Counted from the first letter of the stretch, positions 17,623 through 25,963 are shown. The stretch is 37,610 bases of DNA from a bacterium (GCA_021158225.1 JAGGUZ010000028.1:1-37610), one strand, 5' to 3'. Made by a program: numbers and translations. The notes: generated by a model not told the origin, from the sequence alone.

Positions 17623-17680
17623 TTCCCCGAAGTGAGTATCATATTTTTGCGTTTCGATTAACACTAACCTCAAAATAACT

Positions 17681-17977
17681 ATGAATAAGTTTAAAGATTT
17701 GTATAAATTGCAAAAACAAGCAAAAGATATCAAGAAAAAACTTCAAAACACTCATATCGAAGCTGAAGTTGAAGGTGTTACGGCTATTGTAGACGGTCAA
17801 CAAGAAATAATTTCCGTTAGTATTACAGATGAAGCCTACACGAATAAAAAGAAAACCGAATCTAATCTGGTAAAAGCTCTAAATAAGGCAATAAAAAGGT
17901 CTCAGCAACTTGGAGCCGAACAAATGAAGGATGTTATGGGCGATATGGGTCTTGGTGGAGGATTACCAGGAATGTAA
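17681..17977 (+). CDS. ybaB: YbaB/EbfC-family nucleoid-associated protein
   Basis: A 98-residue dimeric DNA-binding protein. It shows the family fold order: N-terminal helix (KDLYKLQKQAKDIKKKLQN), three strands (HIEAEVEGVTAIVDGQQEIISVSI), a long C-terminal helix (ESNLVKALNKAIKRSQQLGAEQMKDVMGDMG) and a Gly-rich end (LGGGLPGM). Usually found beside dnaX-recR; here it is instead 25 bp before mltG and probably co-transcribed with it. It sits divergent from rplY behind a palindromic operator-like site. Confidence 0.9.
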   Translation: MNKFKDLYKLQKQAKDIKKKLQNTHIEAEVEGVTAIVDGQQEIISVSITDEAYTNKKKTESNLVKALNKAIKRSQQLGAEQMKDVMGDMGLGGGLPGM

Positions 17978-18002
17978 AAGTATAAATAATAAATAAACTT
18001 CT

Positions 18003-19010
18003 ATGAAATTTTCGCGCATATTCTTAGCGATTTTAATTCTTGTAATTGTAATTTTCGGATACGCTTGGAAAACCATCTACACTCCCATGGACATTAATGA
18101 CAATAAAGAAATATCGTTCATTATAAAAAGTGGGACATCAGCTAAAGAAATAACAGAGCAACTTAAGAAAGATGGCTTGGTTAAATCCGGCACAGCTTTT
18201 TATACATATATACGTCTTATGGGAGAAGACAAAAACATTACAGCCGGGCGTTTTATGTTAAAAAAATCAATGACCGTTCCTGACATTGTTAATGTAATTA
18301 CTATTCCAACAGTGTCCGAAGCTGTAATTACAATTCGGGAGGGACTAACCGTAAAAGATATCGACAAAGAACTCACTAAACAAAAATTAATACGATCAGG
18401 AGAGTTTATGCAAGCCGTAAAGGATTTTAATGATTATGCTTCTTATCCGTTTCTTAACCGTGAGGTTGTTAGCAAGTTAGAATTTCCCTTGGAAGGTTAT
18501 CTTTATCCCGACACCTATTTTGTTGACGGTCTGAATTTTTCAAGCAAGAAATTTATTATAAAAATGCTCAACAATTTTAAGACTAAGTTTAATACCGTTA
18601 AACCTTTATTCGATACACAAAACAGATCTCTCCATGAAATAATTACAATGGCATCTATATTGCAAAAGGAAGTTAGAACATCAAAAGATTATAATATTAT
18701 TTCAGGAATTCTCTGGAAAAGATTGGATAGCAATTGGCACATTGGCGCAGACGCAACTATTTTATATGCAACCGGTAAAAAGAATATAGAAGTTGAAGAT
18801 TTAGATATAGATTCCCCTTATAATACCCGCCTACATACCGGCATGCCTCCGGGGCCAATCAGCAATCCGGATATTGAGCATATTAAAGCTGCAATAACTC
18901 CAGAAGACAGCGATTACTGGTATTACTTAACAACTCCGGACACTGGCGAAGTTGTTTATGCCAAAACAAACAACAAGCAAAATATAAACAAGGCGAAGTA
19001 TCTTTACTAG
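18003..19010 (+). CDS. mltG: Endolytic peptidoglycan transglycosylase MltG
   Basis: A membrane-anchored lytic transglycosylase that cuts nascent glycan strands and so sets their length. 335 residues: one N-terminal TM (RIFLAILILVIVIFGYAW), a LysM-like region (FIIKSGTSAKEITEQLKKDGLVKSG), then the YceG catalytic domain with the LEGYLYPDTYF signature and the ITMASILQKEVRT segment. The second Glu of the usual ASIVEKE, which is the invariant one, is kept. TPYNTRxxxGLPPGPI is seen as SPYNTRLHTGMPPGPISNPDIEHIKAA. A weak hairpin with six T residues (19017-19035) follows. Confidence 0.94.
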   Translation: MKFSRIFLAILILVIVIFGYAWKTIYTPMDINDNKEISFIIKSGTSAKEITEQLKKDGLVKSGTAFYTYIRLMGEDKNITAGRFMLKKSMTVPDIVNVITIPTVSEAVITIREGLTVKDIDKELTKQKLIRSGEFMQAVKDFNDYASYPFLNREVVSKLEFPLEGYLYPDTYFVDGLNFSSKKFIIKMLNNFKTKFNTVKPLFDTQNRSLHEIITMASILQKEVRTSKDYNIISGILWKRLDSNWHIGADATILYATGKKNIEVEDLDIDSPYNTRLHTGMPPGPISNPDIEHIKAAITPEDSDYWYYLTTPDTGEVVYAKTNNKQNINKAKYLY

Positions 19011-19016
19011 GAGTCT

Positions 19017-19035
19017 TTGTGCGACACAATTTTTT
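19017..19035 (+). terminator. Weak terminator-like hairpin after mltG
   Basis: ttgtg-cga-cacaa (5-bp stem, 3-base loop) followed by TTTTTT, starting 7 bases after the mltG stop. The short stem keeps confidence moderate. Confidence 0.45.
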
Positions 19036-19093
19036 GGGTATTTCTATACTCGGGTCAGAAGTTCGTTAAGGAACCCCTTTAGTTTGTTTTTTG

Positions 19094-19258
19094 ATGTACA
19101 ATAAGAATTATCATCTTGAATAAGCCATTCCACTTAAAATCCCACCCCAAGACTTAAAAACCAAGCCCCAAGGCGAATATGTACTTTACGAACTTTTCCC
19201 TACAAACAATCAGGTAGATAAAGAAAAACACTTCATTACGCGCTTAATTAACGACTAG
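19094..19258 (+). pseudogene. Possible short broken ORF in the mltG-FecR gap
   Basis: In one frame an ATG (19094) reads MYNKNYHLE, hits TAA (19121-19123) and then stays open for 44 codons to TAG (19256-19258), giving a protein-like stretch (QGEYVLYELFPTNNQVDKEK). It has no second start codon and no recognised family. It could be the stump of a lost gene or chance; a 44-codon open run has a probability of a few percent at this base composition. The rest of the 261-bp gap contains only the mltG terminator and nothing else recognised. Confidence 0.3.
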
Positions 19259-19271
19259 TTCTATATATCTC

Positions 19272-20765
19272 TTAAACAGCAGGCTCCTCGGTAGCACCAT
19301 TATCCTCTGCCAGTGCTTCTTCCTCGGCTTTGTTGTAAGTAATTGTAAAATCGGTTGAATTCTTGCTTCCATCCGGCGCAATTGCCGTAACAGTAAATTT
19401 GTTCTCTCCGGGATCTAAATTGCCAAGTGATTCTCTGGCATAATATATCCAAGTTGTATCCCCCGGCTCAAATGCAGAAAGTGTGTATCCGCTTACATTA
19501 ATTTCTTTTGCCCCTGAAACAGAACCCACGACTTTTACAACATCAGTATCTACAACATTTGAATCTTTGCCGTTATAACTTATAACTTCCGGTGCAACCA
19601 GTTCTCCCAGATCCGCATTAATCTCCTCTTCATCGGTAACTTCATCAGATTGATATTTTACGATAAGTTGTGTTTTCCCACTCTTAAGTTCGTTTTCTCC
19701 AAGTGCATAAAACTCATATGTATTTACACCCGGCTTTAAAGTCCCAGCCACTTGTGAGACTGCAAAACTCCATTCCGTATTTCCGGGAACATAAAGATTA
19801 AGTTCGTACGTTTCTGTGTCTCCGTTATTTTCAGCATCAACCATCATTTTTTGCGTTAAAGCCGTTGTAGTCCCTCTTATAGTTAACGAAGATTCCGGAG
19901 TTGTAAAAGTTAAAGTAGACGGAGTTGTAATTTTCGGTTTGGCAAGTTCCCCCTCATTAATAGCCACATCTTCGGTAGCTTCTTCATCAAATACCATTTG
20001 CGTAGCTGATCCGCCTCCAATAGAAAAGTCGGTAGGATGTTGATCCTCAGCCATATTCCATTTATAAAAAGACATATTCCTAAAATCATCGGAAACCGCA
20101 TCTATTACGGATGGACTCTGCCTGTTTGTATAAGCCTCAATATTTTTATCGGTAATAATCGCTTGTTGTCCCACTCCTACGCTTAAAGTTTCAACTTTTC
20201 TCACTTTTCCATCTTCATCTATCATTATATCTGCTAAAATATCACCTTTAATAACCCTAACAGCTTCAGCCAAACTTGTTTGCTCAACTTCATAAATCGT
20301 AGAAACATTTTTTATCAATGTATGATTTGTAGAAACAGTAAATTTAACCGGGATTTCAGAATTTTTGTTGCTGTTAACCCAGATTTTCCCTTCTTTTAAT
20401 TGAACATTCACTTCATAACCATCTCCATCTTTTTTTATATCAACAAAACTAATCTCCGTTTTTTCATCCAAACGAATATAATTATCATGAAACAGTTCGA
20501 CAACAACTCTGCCTCCCGTTTGAGTTTTAATAGAATCTTCCTGAAGAAGCTTTGTACCGTTATACATCCGTTCCCATTCTCCCGACCCCCAAGGAAGAAT
20601 TTTAGAAGTTCCTTGCGCAGTATACGCATAAATATCGTTTCCATCCCCGGAATTTTGAGTTGTAGACCACAATTGATATCCAAGGACAATAATAACTCCC
20701 GTACTAATCATAATAAGAAATGGAAGGATATAATCGATAGGTCTTTTGCGAGGTATTCGAGGCAT
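19272..20765 (-). CDS. Anchored FecR-domain protein with Ig-like repeats
   Basis: 497 residues. A short basic N-terminus and TM at about 13-36 (YILPFLIMISTGVIIVLGYQLW) anchor it; the rest is outside. A FecR-type beta domain follows (NGTKLLQEDSIKTQTGGRVVVELFHDNYIRLDEKTEISF, then KEGKIWVNSNK, TIYEVEQ and AVRVIKGDI). The C-terminal half has two Ig-like modules with the pattern SLTIRGTTT...YVPGNTEWSFAV...LKPGVNTYEFYAL and VVKVVGSVSG...FEPGDTTWIYYA...LDPGENKFTVTA. It carries no anti-sigma cytoplasmic domain, so a surface role is more likely than FecR signalling. The track start at 20786 is TTG; ATG 20765 (MPRIPRKRP) is preferred. Confidence 0.8.
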   Translation of the reverse strand: MPRIPRKRPIDYILPFLIMISTGVIIVLGYQLWSTTQNSGDGNDIYAYTAQGTSKILPWGSGEWERMYNGTKLLQEDSIKTQTGGRVVVELFHDNYIRLDEKTEISFVDIKKDGDGYEVNVQLKEGKIWVNSNKNSEIPVKFTVSTNHTLIKNVSTIYEVEQTSLAEAVRVIKGDILADIMIDEDGKVRKVETLSVGVGQQAIITDKNIEAYTNRQSPSVIDAVSDDFRNMSFYKWNMAEDQHPTDFSIGGGSATQMVFDEEATEDVAINEGELAKPKITTPSTLTFTTPESSLTIRGTTTALTQKMMVDAENNGDTETYELNLYVPGNTEWSFAVSQVAGTLKPGVNTYEFYALGENELKSGKTQLIVKYQSDEVTDEEEINADLGELVAPEVISYNGKDSNVVDTDVVKVVGSVSGAKEINVSGYTLSAFEPGDTTWIYYARESLGNLDPGENKFTVTAIAPDGSKNSTDFTITYNKAEEEALAEDNGATEEPAV

Positions 20766-20815
20766 ATTATTGTTTTTAGTATTCAAAAATATCTTTTTCA
20801 GAAAAAGACATAATC

Positions 20816-20844
20816 AGTATAAAAACGCATGCTCCAAATGTAAA
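20816..20844 (-). promoter_or_regulatory. Promoter of the FecR-domain protein
   Basis: On the - strand TTTACA (20839-20844, 5 of 6 consensus), a 17-bp spacer and TATACT (20816-20821). Leader about 44 nt to ATG 20765. Confidence 0.65.
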
Positions 20845-20859
20845 GTTTATTGCATGCTC
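20827..20859. repeat. Direct repeat GCATGCTC x2, 25 bp apart, flanking the -35 box
   Basis: GCATGCTC at 20827-20834 (in the promoter spacer) and 20852-20859 (just upstream of the -35). Each contains the palindrome GCATGC. A pair of protein-binding sites is one reading. Pairing of the two as a 6-bp stem followed by GTTTTT on the - strand, acting as a weak dnaA terminator, is the other. Confidence 0.45.
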
Positions 20860-20882
20860 AAGTATACAATTTTTGTTCACAG

Positions 20883-22307
20883 TTAAAATCCCATCTCTCG
20901 TTTAATGGCTGTTATATCCCTAATCAGTCTGTGATCGGTTTTTAAACGACTTTCAATTAAGTTGTAAGCATGCAAGACTGTTGTATGATTCCTACCTCCA
21001 AAATACTCTCCTATCTTTTCATAAGAATGATCAAGCTCATAACGAACAATATACATGGAGATCTGCCTAGCTATCATAATATTCTTTTTCCTAACCGGAC
21101 CAATCAAATCGTCCTTGGTTACATGAAAGTAATTTGCAACTGTTTCTATAATTTGATTTATACTTTTTATTTGATCCACCGGAGCGTTTGGAGCATTATT
21201 TTTATGAATCTGATGAATCCTGTGTTGAGAACTGAGAATATCGGCAACAAGCTCTATTGTAGGAACCGTATCGTTAAGTGTGGTTTGTGAAATAACCTGC
21301 ATAAGCACACCTAGAAGATCTCTAACGTTACTCTCGATATTAAAGGCAATACATTCAAGAACTTCTGGATCTATAATCACCTGCAATTCTTGAGATCTTT
21401 GCTTAAGAATAGCAAGCCTGGTCTCGTAATCCGGTGGAAGAATTTCAACAACCGTACCCATTCCAAACCGACCTTTTAGTCGATCTTTAAATCCTTTTAG
21501 ATCTTTTGGCGGATTATCGCTACTTAAAACTATTTGTTTATTATTATCGTAAAGATCATTAAACGTATGGAAAAACTCCATTTGACTCATATCCTTATTC
21601 TCGAGAAATTGAATGTCATCAAGAATAAAACAATCCACAGTCCTGTATTTATCTTTAAATTCTTTGGTTTTTCTCTTACCAATAGCCTCTATTATTTCGT
21701 TTGTAAACTGCTCTGCCGTCATATAAATAACTCTTGAGCCCGGATGTGATTTTAAAATATCTAATCCTACAGCCTGCAAAAGATGTGTTTTCCCAAGACC
21801 TACTCCGGAAAAAACATACAATGGATTATAAATACCTCCCGGCATACTCGAAACCGCCAAACACGCCGCATGAGCAAGCTTATTATCTTTACCAACAACA
21901 AAATTTTCAAGAGTGTGCCTTACATTCAACTTCTTACTCTTAAGACCTTTTTTCCCAATATAAACTTCGTTTCTATTTCTTACCTTCCTGACACATTTCT
22001 CATCCTCTTCACTAAGAACAGAATCAAGAACCACCTTGTGAACAGAACTTTTACTTGTAAGCGACGAATGAACTTGATACTCAATATCTTGTATTGTCGG
22101 ATCAACTTCTTGGACAGCCTGTTTTATTTTTAAATGATACCTGTCTTGAACCCATTTTTTTGCAAACGGCGTTGGAAACCCAACTATAATAGTATTACTA
22201 TTTCTATCTATAATACCGGTATCCGTAAACCAAGTTTTAAAGAGAGGAAGTTTGATAGTAGGCTTTATACGCACTAAAACTTTTTTCCACACGTCTTTAT
22301 TCGACAT
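20883..22307 (-). CDS. dnaA: Chromosomal replication initiator DnaA
   Basis: Melts the origin and loads the helicase. 474 residues: domain I (VWKKVLVRIKPTIKLPLFKTWF), linker, AAA+ domain III with Walker A GVGLGKTHLL, Walker B CFILDDIQFLENK and sensor motifs (IVLSSDNPP, GRFGMGTVVEI), and domain IV with the DNA-binding signature IGEYFGGRNHTTVLHA (usual GGRDHTTV, here Asn for Asp). ATG 22307 fits the family N-terminus. The usual neighbour dnaN is absent: upstream is rseP and downstream the FecR protein. A DnaA-box-like TTTTCCACA lies only inside its own coding start (22283-22291). Confidence 0.96.
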   Translation of the reverse strand: MSNKDVWKKVLVRIKPTIKLPLFKTWFTDTGIIDRNSNTIIVGFPTPFAKKWVQDRYHLKIKQAVQEVDPTIQDIEYQVHSSLTSKSSVHKVVLDSVLSEEDEKCVRKVRNRNEVYIGKKGLKSKKLNVRHTLENFVVGKDNKLAHAACLAVSSMPGGIYNPLYVFSGVGLGKTHLLQAVGLDILKSHPGSRVIYMTAEQFTNEIIEAIGKRKTKEFKDKYRTVDCFILDDIQFLENKDMSQMEFFHTFNDLYDNNKQIVLSSDNPPKDLKGFKDRLKGRFGMGTVVEILPPDYETRLAILKQRSQELQVIIDPEVLECIAFNIESNVRDLLGVLMQVISQTTLNDTVPTIELVADILSSQHRIHQIHKNNAPNAPVDQIKSINQIIETVANYFHVTKDDLIGPVRKKNIMIARQISMYIVRYELDHSYEKIGEYFGGRNHTTVLHAYNLIESRLKTDHRLIRDITAIKREMGF

Positions 22308-22364
22308 TTTGAGTGGCTAATTTGAGTAGCAAAAATTGTTTTACCCTAGATTGGTTGGAACTAA

Positions 22365-22393
22365 ATATTAGACCCACATTTTCTTAAACTCAA
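22365..22393 (-). promoter_or_regulatory. Promoter of dnaA
   Basis: On the - strand TTGAGT (22388-22393), a 17-bp spacer and TAATAT (22365-22370), 4 of 6 matches each; leader about 50 nt. It is flanked by two near-repeats, cctagattggttggaact (22345) and cctagatgttggact (22419). Confidence 0.5.
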
Positions 22394-22558
22394 GCCAATG
22401 TCGCACAACTTTTTTGAACCTAGATGTTGGACTTATCATTGCCTATACAATACCATATATAGTTAGACATTCTTTCTTATGAAATAAATCAAAAAAACGA
22501 TCAAGAGGTACCACACCTTAACTTTAAAATCTATGCAACCTTTTTTATAAAAATTTCA

Positions 22559-24184
22559 TTAAAACAATTGAATGATATCGCTATATGTAACAATAAATAA
22601 GAAAGCAATAAGGATGAAAAAACCAAGTGCGTTAATAGAAGCTTCCCATTTTTGAGGGATTCTTTTCCCTCGCACAGCCTCAATAAGAAGGAAAAGAAGT
22701 CTTCCTCCATCAAGTGCAGGGAAAGGAATTATATTAATTACCGCAAGACTTAATGATAAAAGAGCCATAAATCTAAGAAGCGCCATAAGCCCGTCCTGAA
22801 CAAAAACATACGTTAAACGAGCAATACCTACAGGTCCGGCAATCCCTTCCGGAACAACAAATTGACTTGTGACAGATCTAACAAGTTCCCCAAGCATACC
22901 AATAGTTAAACCTGCAAGCCTACCGGATTCCATAAACGCTTCTCCTATTGCAATATGTACCGGATATTTAACGTCGTTAATCTTTTTAATTGATGTCAGA
23001 AAATCCGCGTTATAAACACTAAGTTGATTATTTTTATAAGAATTAAAATCTATTAGTCCAACACCAATAAGCCCGCTATCTGCCGGCGTAACCTTCAACT
23101 CTTTTATATCCCCACCCCTATTAATTGTGTATGTAAGCTCTCCCCCTGAATTTTCATTTGTAATTTTAATTGCATCTTCCGGTTTTTCAATCAAATTCTC
23201 ATTAATTGAAACTATAACATCTCCTTTTCGAAATCCGGCTTTATAAGCTGGGGCATCAATAAGAGTGTTAACAATAACCGTACGCTGTTTATCGGGTAAT
23301 AAAACATTAATTTCAATTTCTTTGAAATTTCTTAAAATAGTATACTTAAGTTTATTTTGCGTATTTACAATATCTTGATAATCGGAGACTTTATAAACCT
23401 GCTTATCATTAACCGCAATAATCACATCCCCTTCCTTAATCCCGGCTTTTTGACTCTCGCTCCCCGGCAAAACATCATGTACAAATACCCTAGGAAGATA
23501 CATGGATCCGTAAAGTTCTACTCCGAAAGAATCCAAATTTTCACCTCCATCAAGATTAAAAGTTAAATTTTTATCCCCTCTAAGAACCTCAAGTGAAAAA
23601 TTTTCGTCAGCTGGTTTCCCAGTTAAATCATTTAACTGCTTTTGCGGATTAACGAGCGTAACTCCATTGACTTTTGTAATAACATCATCAACTTGCAAAC
23701 CCACTTTTTCGGCTACACTCCCATTGTCCACAGATTTAATGCGAACTCCGTAATCTATATCTATTATTCCATCATTAATCGCATGCAAAACATCATCACC
23801 ATTTACTAAAAGTGGCTCAATTCCAATACTGAATCCAACTGTTAAAAGAACAATCGCCAATAAAAAATTCATAACAACGCCTGCGATAACAACAGCCATT
23901 CTTTGTCTTAAAGATTTTCCGGCAAAACTTTTTTTGTCTTTCAGTAATTTCGGATCGGAACTATCTTCGCCATAAAGCCTCACAAATCCACCAAACGGAA
24001 TCCAATTAACCGAATAAATCGTTCCCTTTACTTTTTTGCCCCAAATTCGCGGAGGTAACCCTATTCCGAACTCTTCAACTTTAATCCCAACTTTTCTTGC
24101 AGTCCAAAAATGTCCGAATTCATGAATAAGTATAATTACGGAAAATATTACTATAAATGCGATTGCCGATATAAAGAAATCCAT
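22559..24184 (-). CDS. rseP: Site-2 membrane metalloprotease RseP with three PDZ domains
   Basis: An intramembrane zinc protease that cuts anti-sigma factors or signal-peptide remnants within the membrane. 541 residues. TM1 carries the zinc motif HEFGH (21-25), followed by the usual VGIKVEEFGIGLPPRIWG and WIPFGGFVRLYGED. Three tandem PDZ-like domains follow: about 140-215 (GSVAEKVGLQVDDVITKVNG), 225-300 (GSESQKAGIKEGDVIIAVND) and 305-375 (APAYKAGFRKGDVIVSINEN). The C-terminal catalytic Asp motif is NIIPFPALDGGRLLF. Common forms have one or two PDZ domains and 350-450 residues. It is the last gene of the pyrH-frr-rseP set, 4 bp after frr. Confidence 0.94.
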   Translation of the reverse strand: MDFFISAIAFIVIFSVIILIHEFGHFWTARKVGIKVEEFGIGLPPRIWGKKVKGTIYSVNWIPFGGFVRLYGEDSSDPKLLKDKKSFAGKSLRQRMAVVIAGVVMNFLLAIVLLTVGFSIGIEPLLVNGDDVLHAINDGIIDIDYGVRIKSVDNGSVAEKVGLQVDDVITKVNGVTLVNPQKQLNDLTGKPADENFSLEVLRGDKNLTFNLDGGENLDSFGVELYGSMYLPRVFVHDVLPGSESQKAGIKEGDVIIAVNDKQVYKVSDYQDIVNTQNKLKYTILRNFKEIEINVLLPDKQRTVIVNTLIDAPAYKAGFRKGDVIVSINENLIEKPEDAIKITNENSGGELTYTINRGGDIKELKVTPADSGLIGVGLIDFNSYKNNQLSVYNADFLTSIKKINDVKYPVHIAIGEAFMESGRLAGLTIGMLGELVRSVTSQFVVPEGIAGPVGIARLTYVFVQDGLMALLRFMALLSLSLAVINIIPFPALDGGRLLFLLIEAVRGKRIPQKWEASINALGFFILIAFLFIVTYSDIIQLF

Positions 24185-24188
24185 ATGG

Positions 24189-24749
24189 TTATACTGTCAT
24201 TATGTCTTTTTCCTTCTTTTTAGCAAGCTCCTCAATTTCTTCATTTACTTTGTCAACAACTTCTTGCAGATGTTTATTGGACAAATGAAAATCATCTTCG
24301 CTTATTTCTTTGTCTGCCTCCAATTTTTTAAAAGCTTCGTGTGCAACTTGTCTTGCATTCCTAATGCCAATACGAGCATCCTCCGCCAATTTATAAACAA
24401 CTTTACTAAGTTCCGCTCTTCTTTCTTCCGTTAGTGGCGGGATCGTAATTCTTACAACAACGCCATCGTTTACCGGCGTTAAATTAAGCCCTGCCTGCTG
24501 AATAGCAACTTCAATTTGGTTTAATATACCTTTGTCCCAAGGTTGAATTTGAAGAGTCCTTGAATCCGGTATAGAGATTGTCGCCAAAGATTTTAAGGGC
24601 TGATCTGTTCCGTACGCAGTCACCTTAATTTCTTCTATCAATGTAGCACTTGCTCTACCAATCTGTAATTTTGTATATTCATGAATAAGACGTTCCTTTG
24701 TCTTTTCAAATTCTTGTTTTGCTGTTTCCAAATATGGTTTTGTTGGCAT
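24189..24749 (-). CDS. frr: Ribosome recycling factor
   Basis: Splits post-termination ribosomes together with EF-G. The 186 residues match the family length (~185). Seen: RASATLIEEIKVTAYGTDQPLKSLATISIPDSRTLQIQPWD, VVVRITIPPLTEERRAELSK and the domain I helix EDARIGIRNARQVAHEAFKKL. It sits between pyrH (19-bp gap) and rseP (4-bp gap) in the order found in many bacteria, here without tsf, uppS or cdsA. Confidence 0.97.
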   Translation of the reverse strand: MPTKPYLETAKQEFEKTKERLIHEYTKLQIGRASATLIEEIKVTAYGTDQPLKSLATISIPDSRTLQIQPWDKGILNQIEVAIQQAGLNLTPVNDGVVVRITIPPLTEERRAELSKVVYKLAEDARIGIRNARQVAHEAFKKLEADKEISEDDFHLSNKHLQEVVDKVNEEIEELAKKKEKDIMTV

Positions 24750-24768
24750 GTCTGTTAATTGTTAATTA

Positions 24769-25482
24769 TTAAGAAATAAGCGTTCCGATTTTTTCACCGG
24801 TTATCGCTTTTTTAATATTACCCTTCTTGTTAAGATCAAAAACCAAGATAGGCATTCCTCCATCCTTACAAAGAGCAACTGCCGTTAAATCCATAACTTT
24901 AAGATCCATGGAAAGAACATCTTTATACGAAATAGTATCGAATTTTTTTGCATCTTTATCTACCTCCGGATCACCGCTGTAAACACCGTCAACCTTAGTA
25001 GCCTTAAGTAAAACATCACATTTAAGTTCAAGAGATCTTAATGCGGCCGCTGAATCGGTTGTAAAATAAGGACTTCCGGTTCCTCCTACGCAAATTACAA
25101 TTCTATTGTTATTTAAATGATGACGAGCTTTCATCGGATAATAATCCTCAGCAACTTGTCTAACACTTAACGCAGAAGCAACCCTACACTCAACTCCTCT
25201 TTTCTCAATAGCACTTTTCATTGCGGAACCGTTCATAACAGTCGCCATCATTCCCATATTATCCGACATAATTCTCTCAATTCCCGAATTTTTAAAATCT
25301 CTGTACCTCCAAATATTACCGCCTCCAACAACTATTCCAATTTGCACTCCCATAGAATGTATTTCCACAATTTGATTAACAAGTTCATCCAATATCTCAA
25401 CATCTATACCGGAATCTTTATCACCCTGAAGCACCTCCCCGGATAATTTAAGGAGTACCCTTTTGTATTTAACTGGCTCCAT
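24769..25482 (-). CDS. pyrH: UMP kinase
   Basis: Phosphorylates UMP to UDP in pyrimidine nucleotide synthesis; hexameric amino-acid-kinase fold. 237 residues with KYKRVLLKLSGEVLQGD (phosphate loop), IGIVVGGGNIWR, DNMGMMATVMNG, the substrate loop GTGSPYFTTDSAAALRSLEL, and ATKVDGVYSGDP. All key family motifs are present. It starts 6 bp after the stop of the tail-anchored protein gene, so both share the promoter at 25924. Confidence 0.97.
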   Translation of the reverse strand: MEPVKYKRVLLKLSGEVLQGDKDSGIDVEILDELVNQIVEIHSMGVQIGIVVGGGNIWRYRDFKNSGIERIMSDNMGMMATVMNGSAMKSAIEKRGVECRVASALSVRQVAEDYYPMKARHHLNNNRIVICVGGTGSPYFTTDSAAALRSLELKCDVLLKATKVDGVYSGDPEVDKDAKKFDTISYKDVLSMDLKVMDLTAVALCKDGGMPILVFDLNKKGNIKKAITGEKIGTLIS

Positions 25483-25488
25483 CGTGAA

Positions 25489-25902
25489 TTAATATGTTAA
25501 CAATATGTAAGTAATAACAATTCCAAGCAAAACACCAATAATAAAAATTGCCGGGATTCTTCTCTCTTCTTCTTGTTCGTGAGCATTTGCAAGATCTGCA
25601 AGCAGATTACTACTAACAATCACATCTTCTTCTTTATTTTTGTCGATTACATCTTCGTAATTATGATTAACCACAAGTTTTACAAAATTATCAAAACTAA
25701 CCTTTACTTTCTCGGCAGCCGGAATATCGTCCATAACAACTCGTGATTCATGCGGAGTAACCTGTGGAAAATTATTTTCTTCAATATTTTCATCTATATG
25801 ATTTACAACAAAAGAATCTTCCTCCTCTTTTATAGATAGATCTATCTTTCCGTTCTTTTTAGTTGGTCCATCAATGGACTTTGTTTTTTCTTTACGCACC
25901 AT
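25489..25902 (-). CDS. Tail-anchored acidic protein, unknown
   Basis: 137 residues, family not recognised. A basic start (MVRKEKTKSIDGPTKK) is followed by an acidic, probably flexible middle (KEEEDSFVVNHIDENIEENN), a helical part (SFDNFVKLVVNHNYEDVID) and one C-terminal membrane helix (IPAIFIIGVLLGIVITYILLTY), so the body should face the cytoplasm. The track start at 25992 would place the promoter and terminator inside the gene; ATG 25902, just downstream of a strong extended -10, is preferred. It heads the pyrH-frr-rseP operon (6-bp gap). Confidence 0.65.
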   Translation of the reverse strand: MVRKEKTKSIDGPTKKNGKIDLSIKEEEDSFVVNHIDENIEENNFPQVTPHESRVVMDDIPAAEKVKVSFDNFVKLVVNHNYEDVIDKNKEEDVIVSSNLLADLANAHEQEEERRIPAIFIIGVLLGIVITYILLTY

Positions 25903-25923
25903 AATGTATGTTAATACTAAAAG

Positions 25924-25941
25924 ATTATAACACAAAATACG
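25924..25941 (-). promoter_or_regulatory. Extended -10 promoter of the pyrH-frr-rseP operon
   Basis: On the - strand TGT-TATAAT (extended -10) in the block cgtattttgtgttataat, nearly identical to the promoter block at 12363-12380. The -35 region (TTTTGG) is poor. Confidence 0.6.
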
Positions 25942-25963
25942 ATTAGCCAAAAATATAAAGATA

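Noticed and set aside
22283-22291. DnaA box (TTTTCCACA) marking oriC
   Set aside because: A single one-mismatch site lying inside the dnaA coding start, with no cluster of boxes around it.
22490-22530. Terminator after rseP (aggtgtggtacct followed by T run)
   Set aside because: Only a 4-bp clean stem; too weak to list as a feature.
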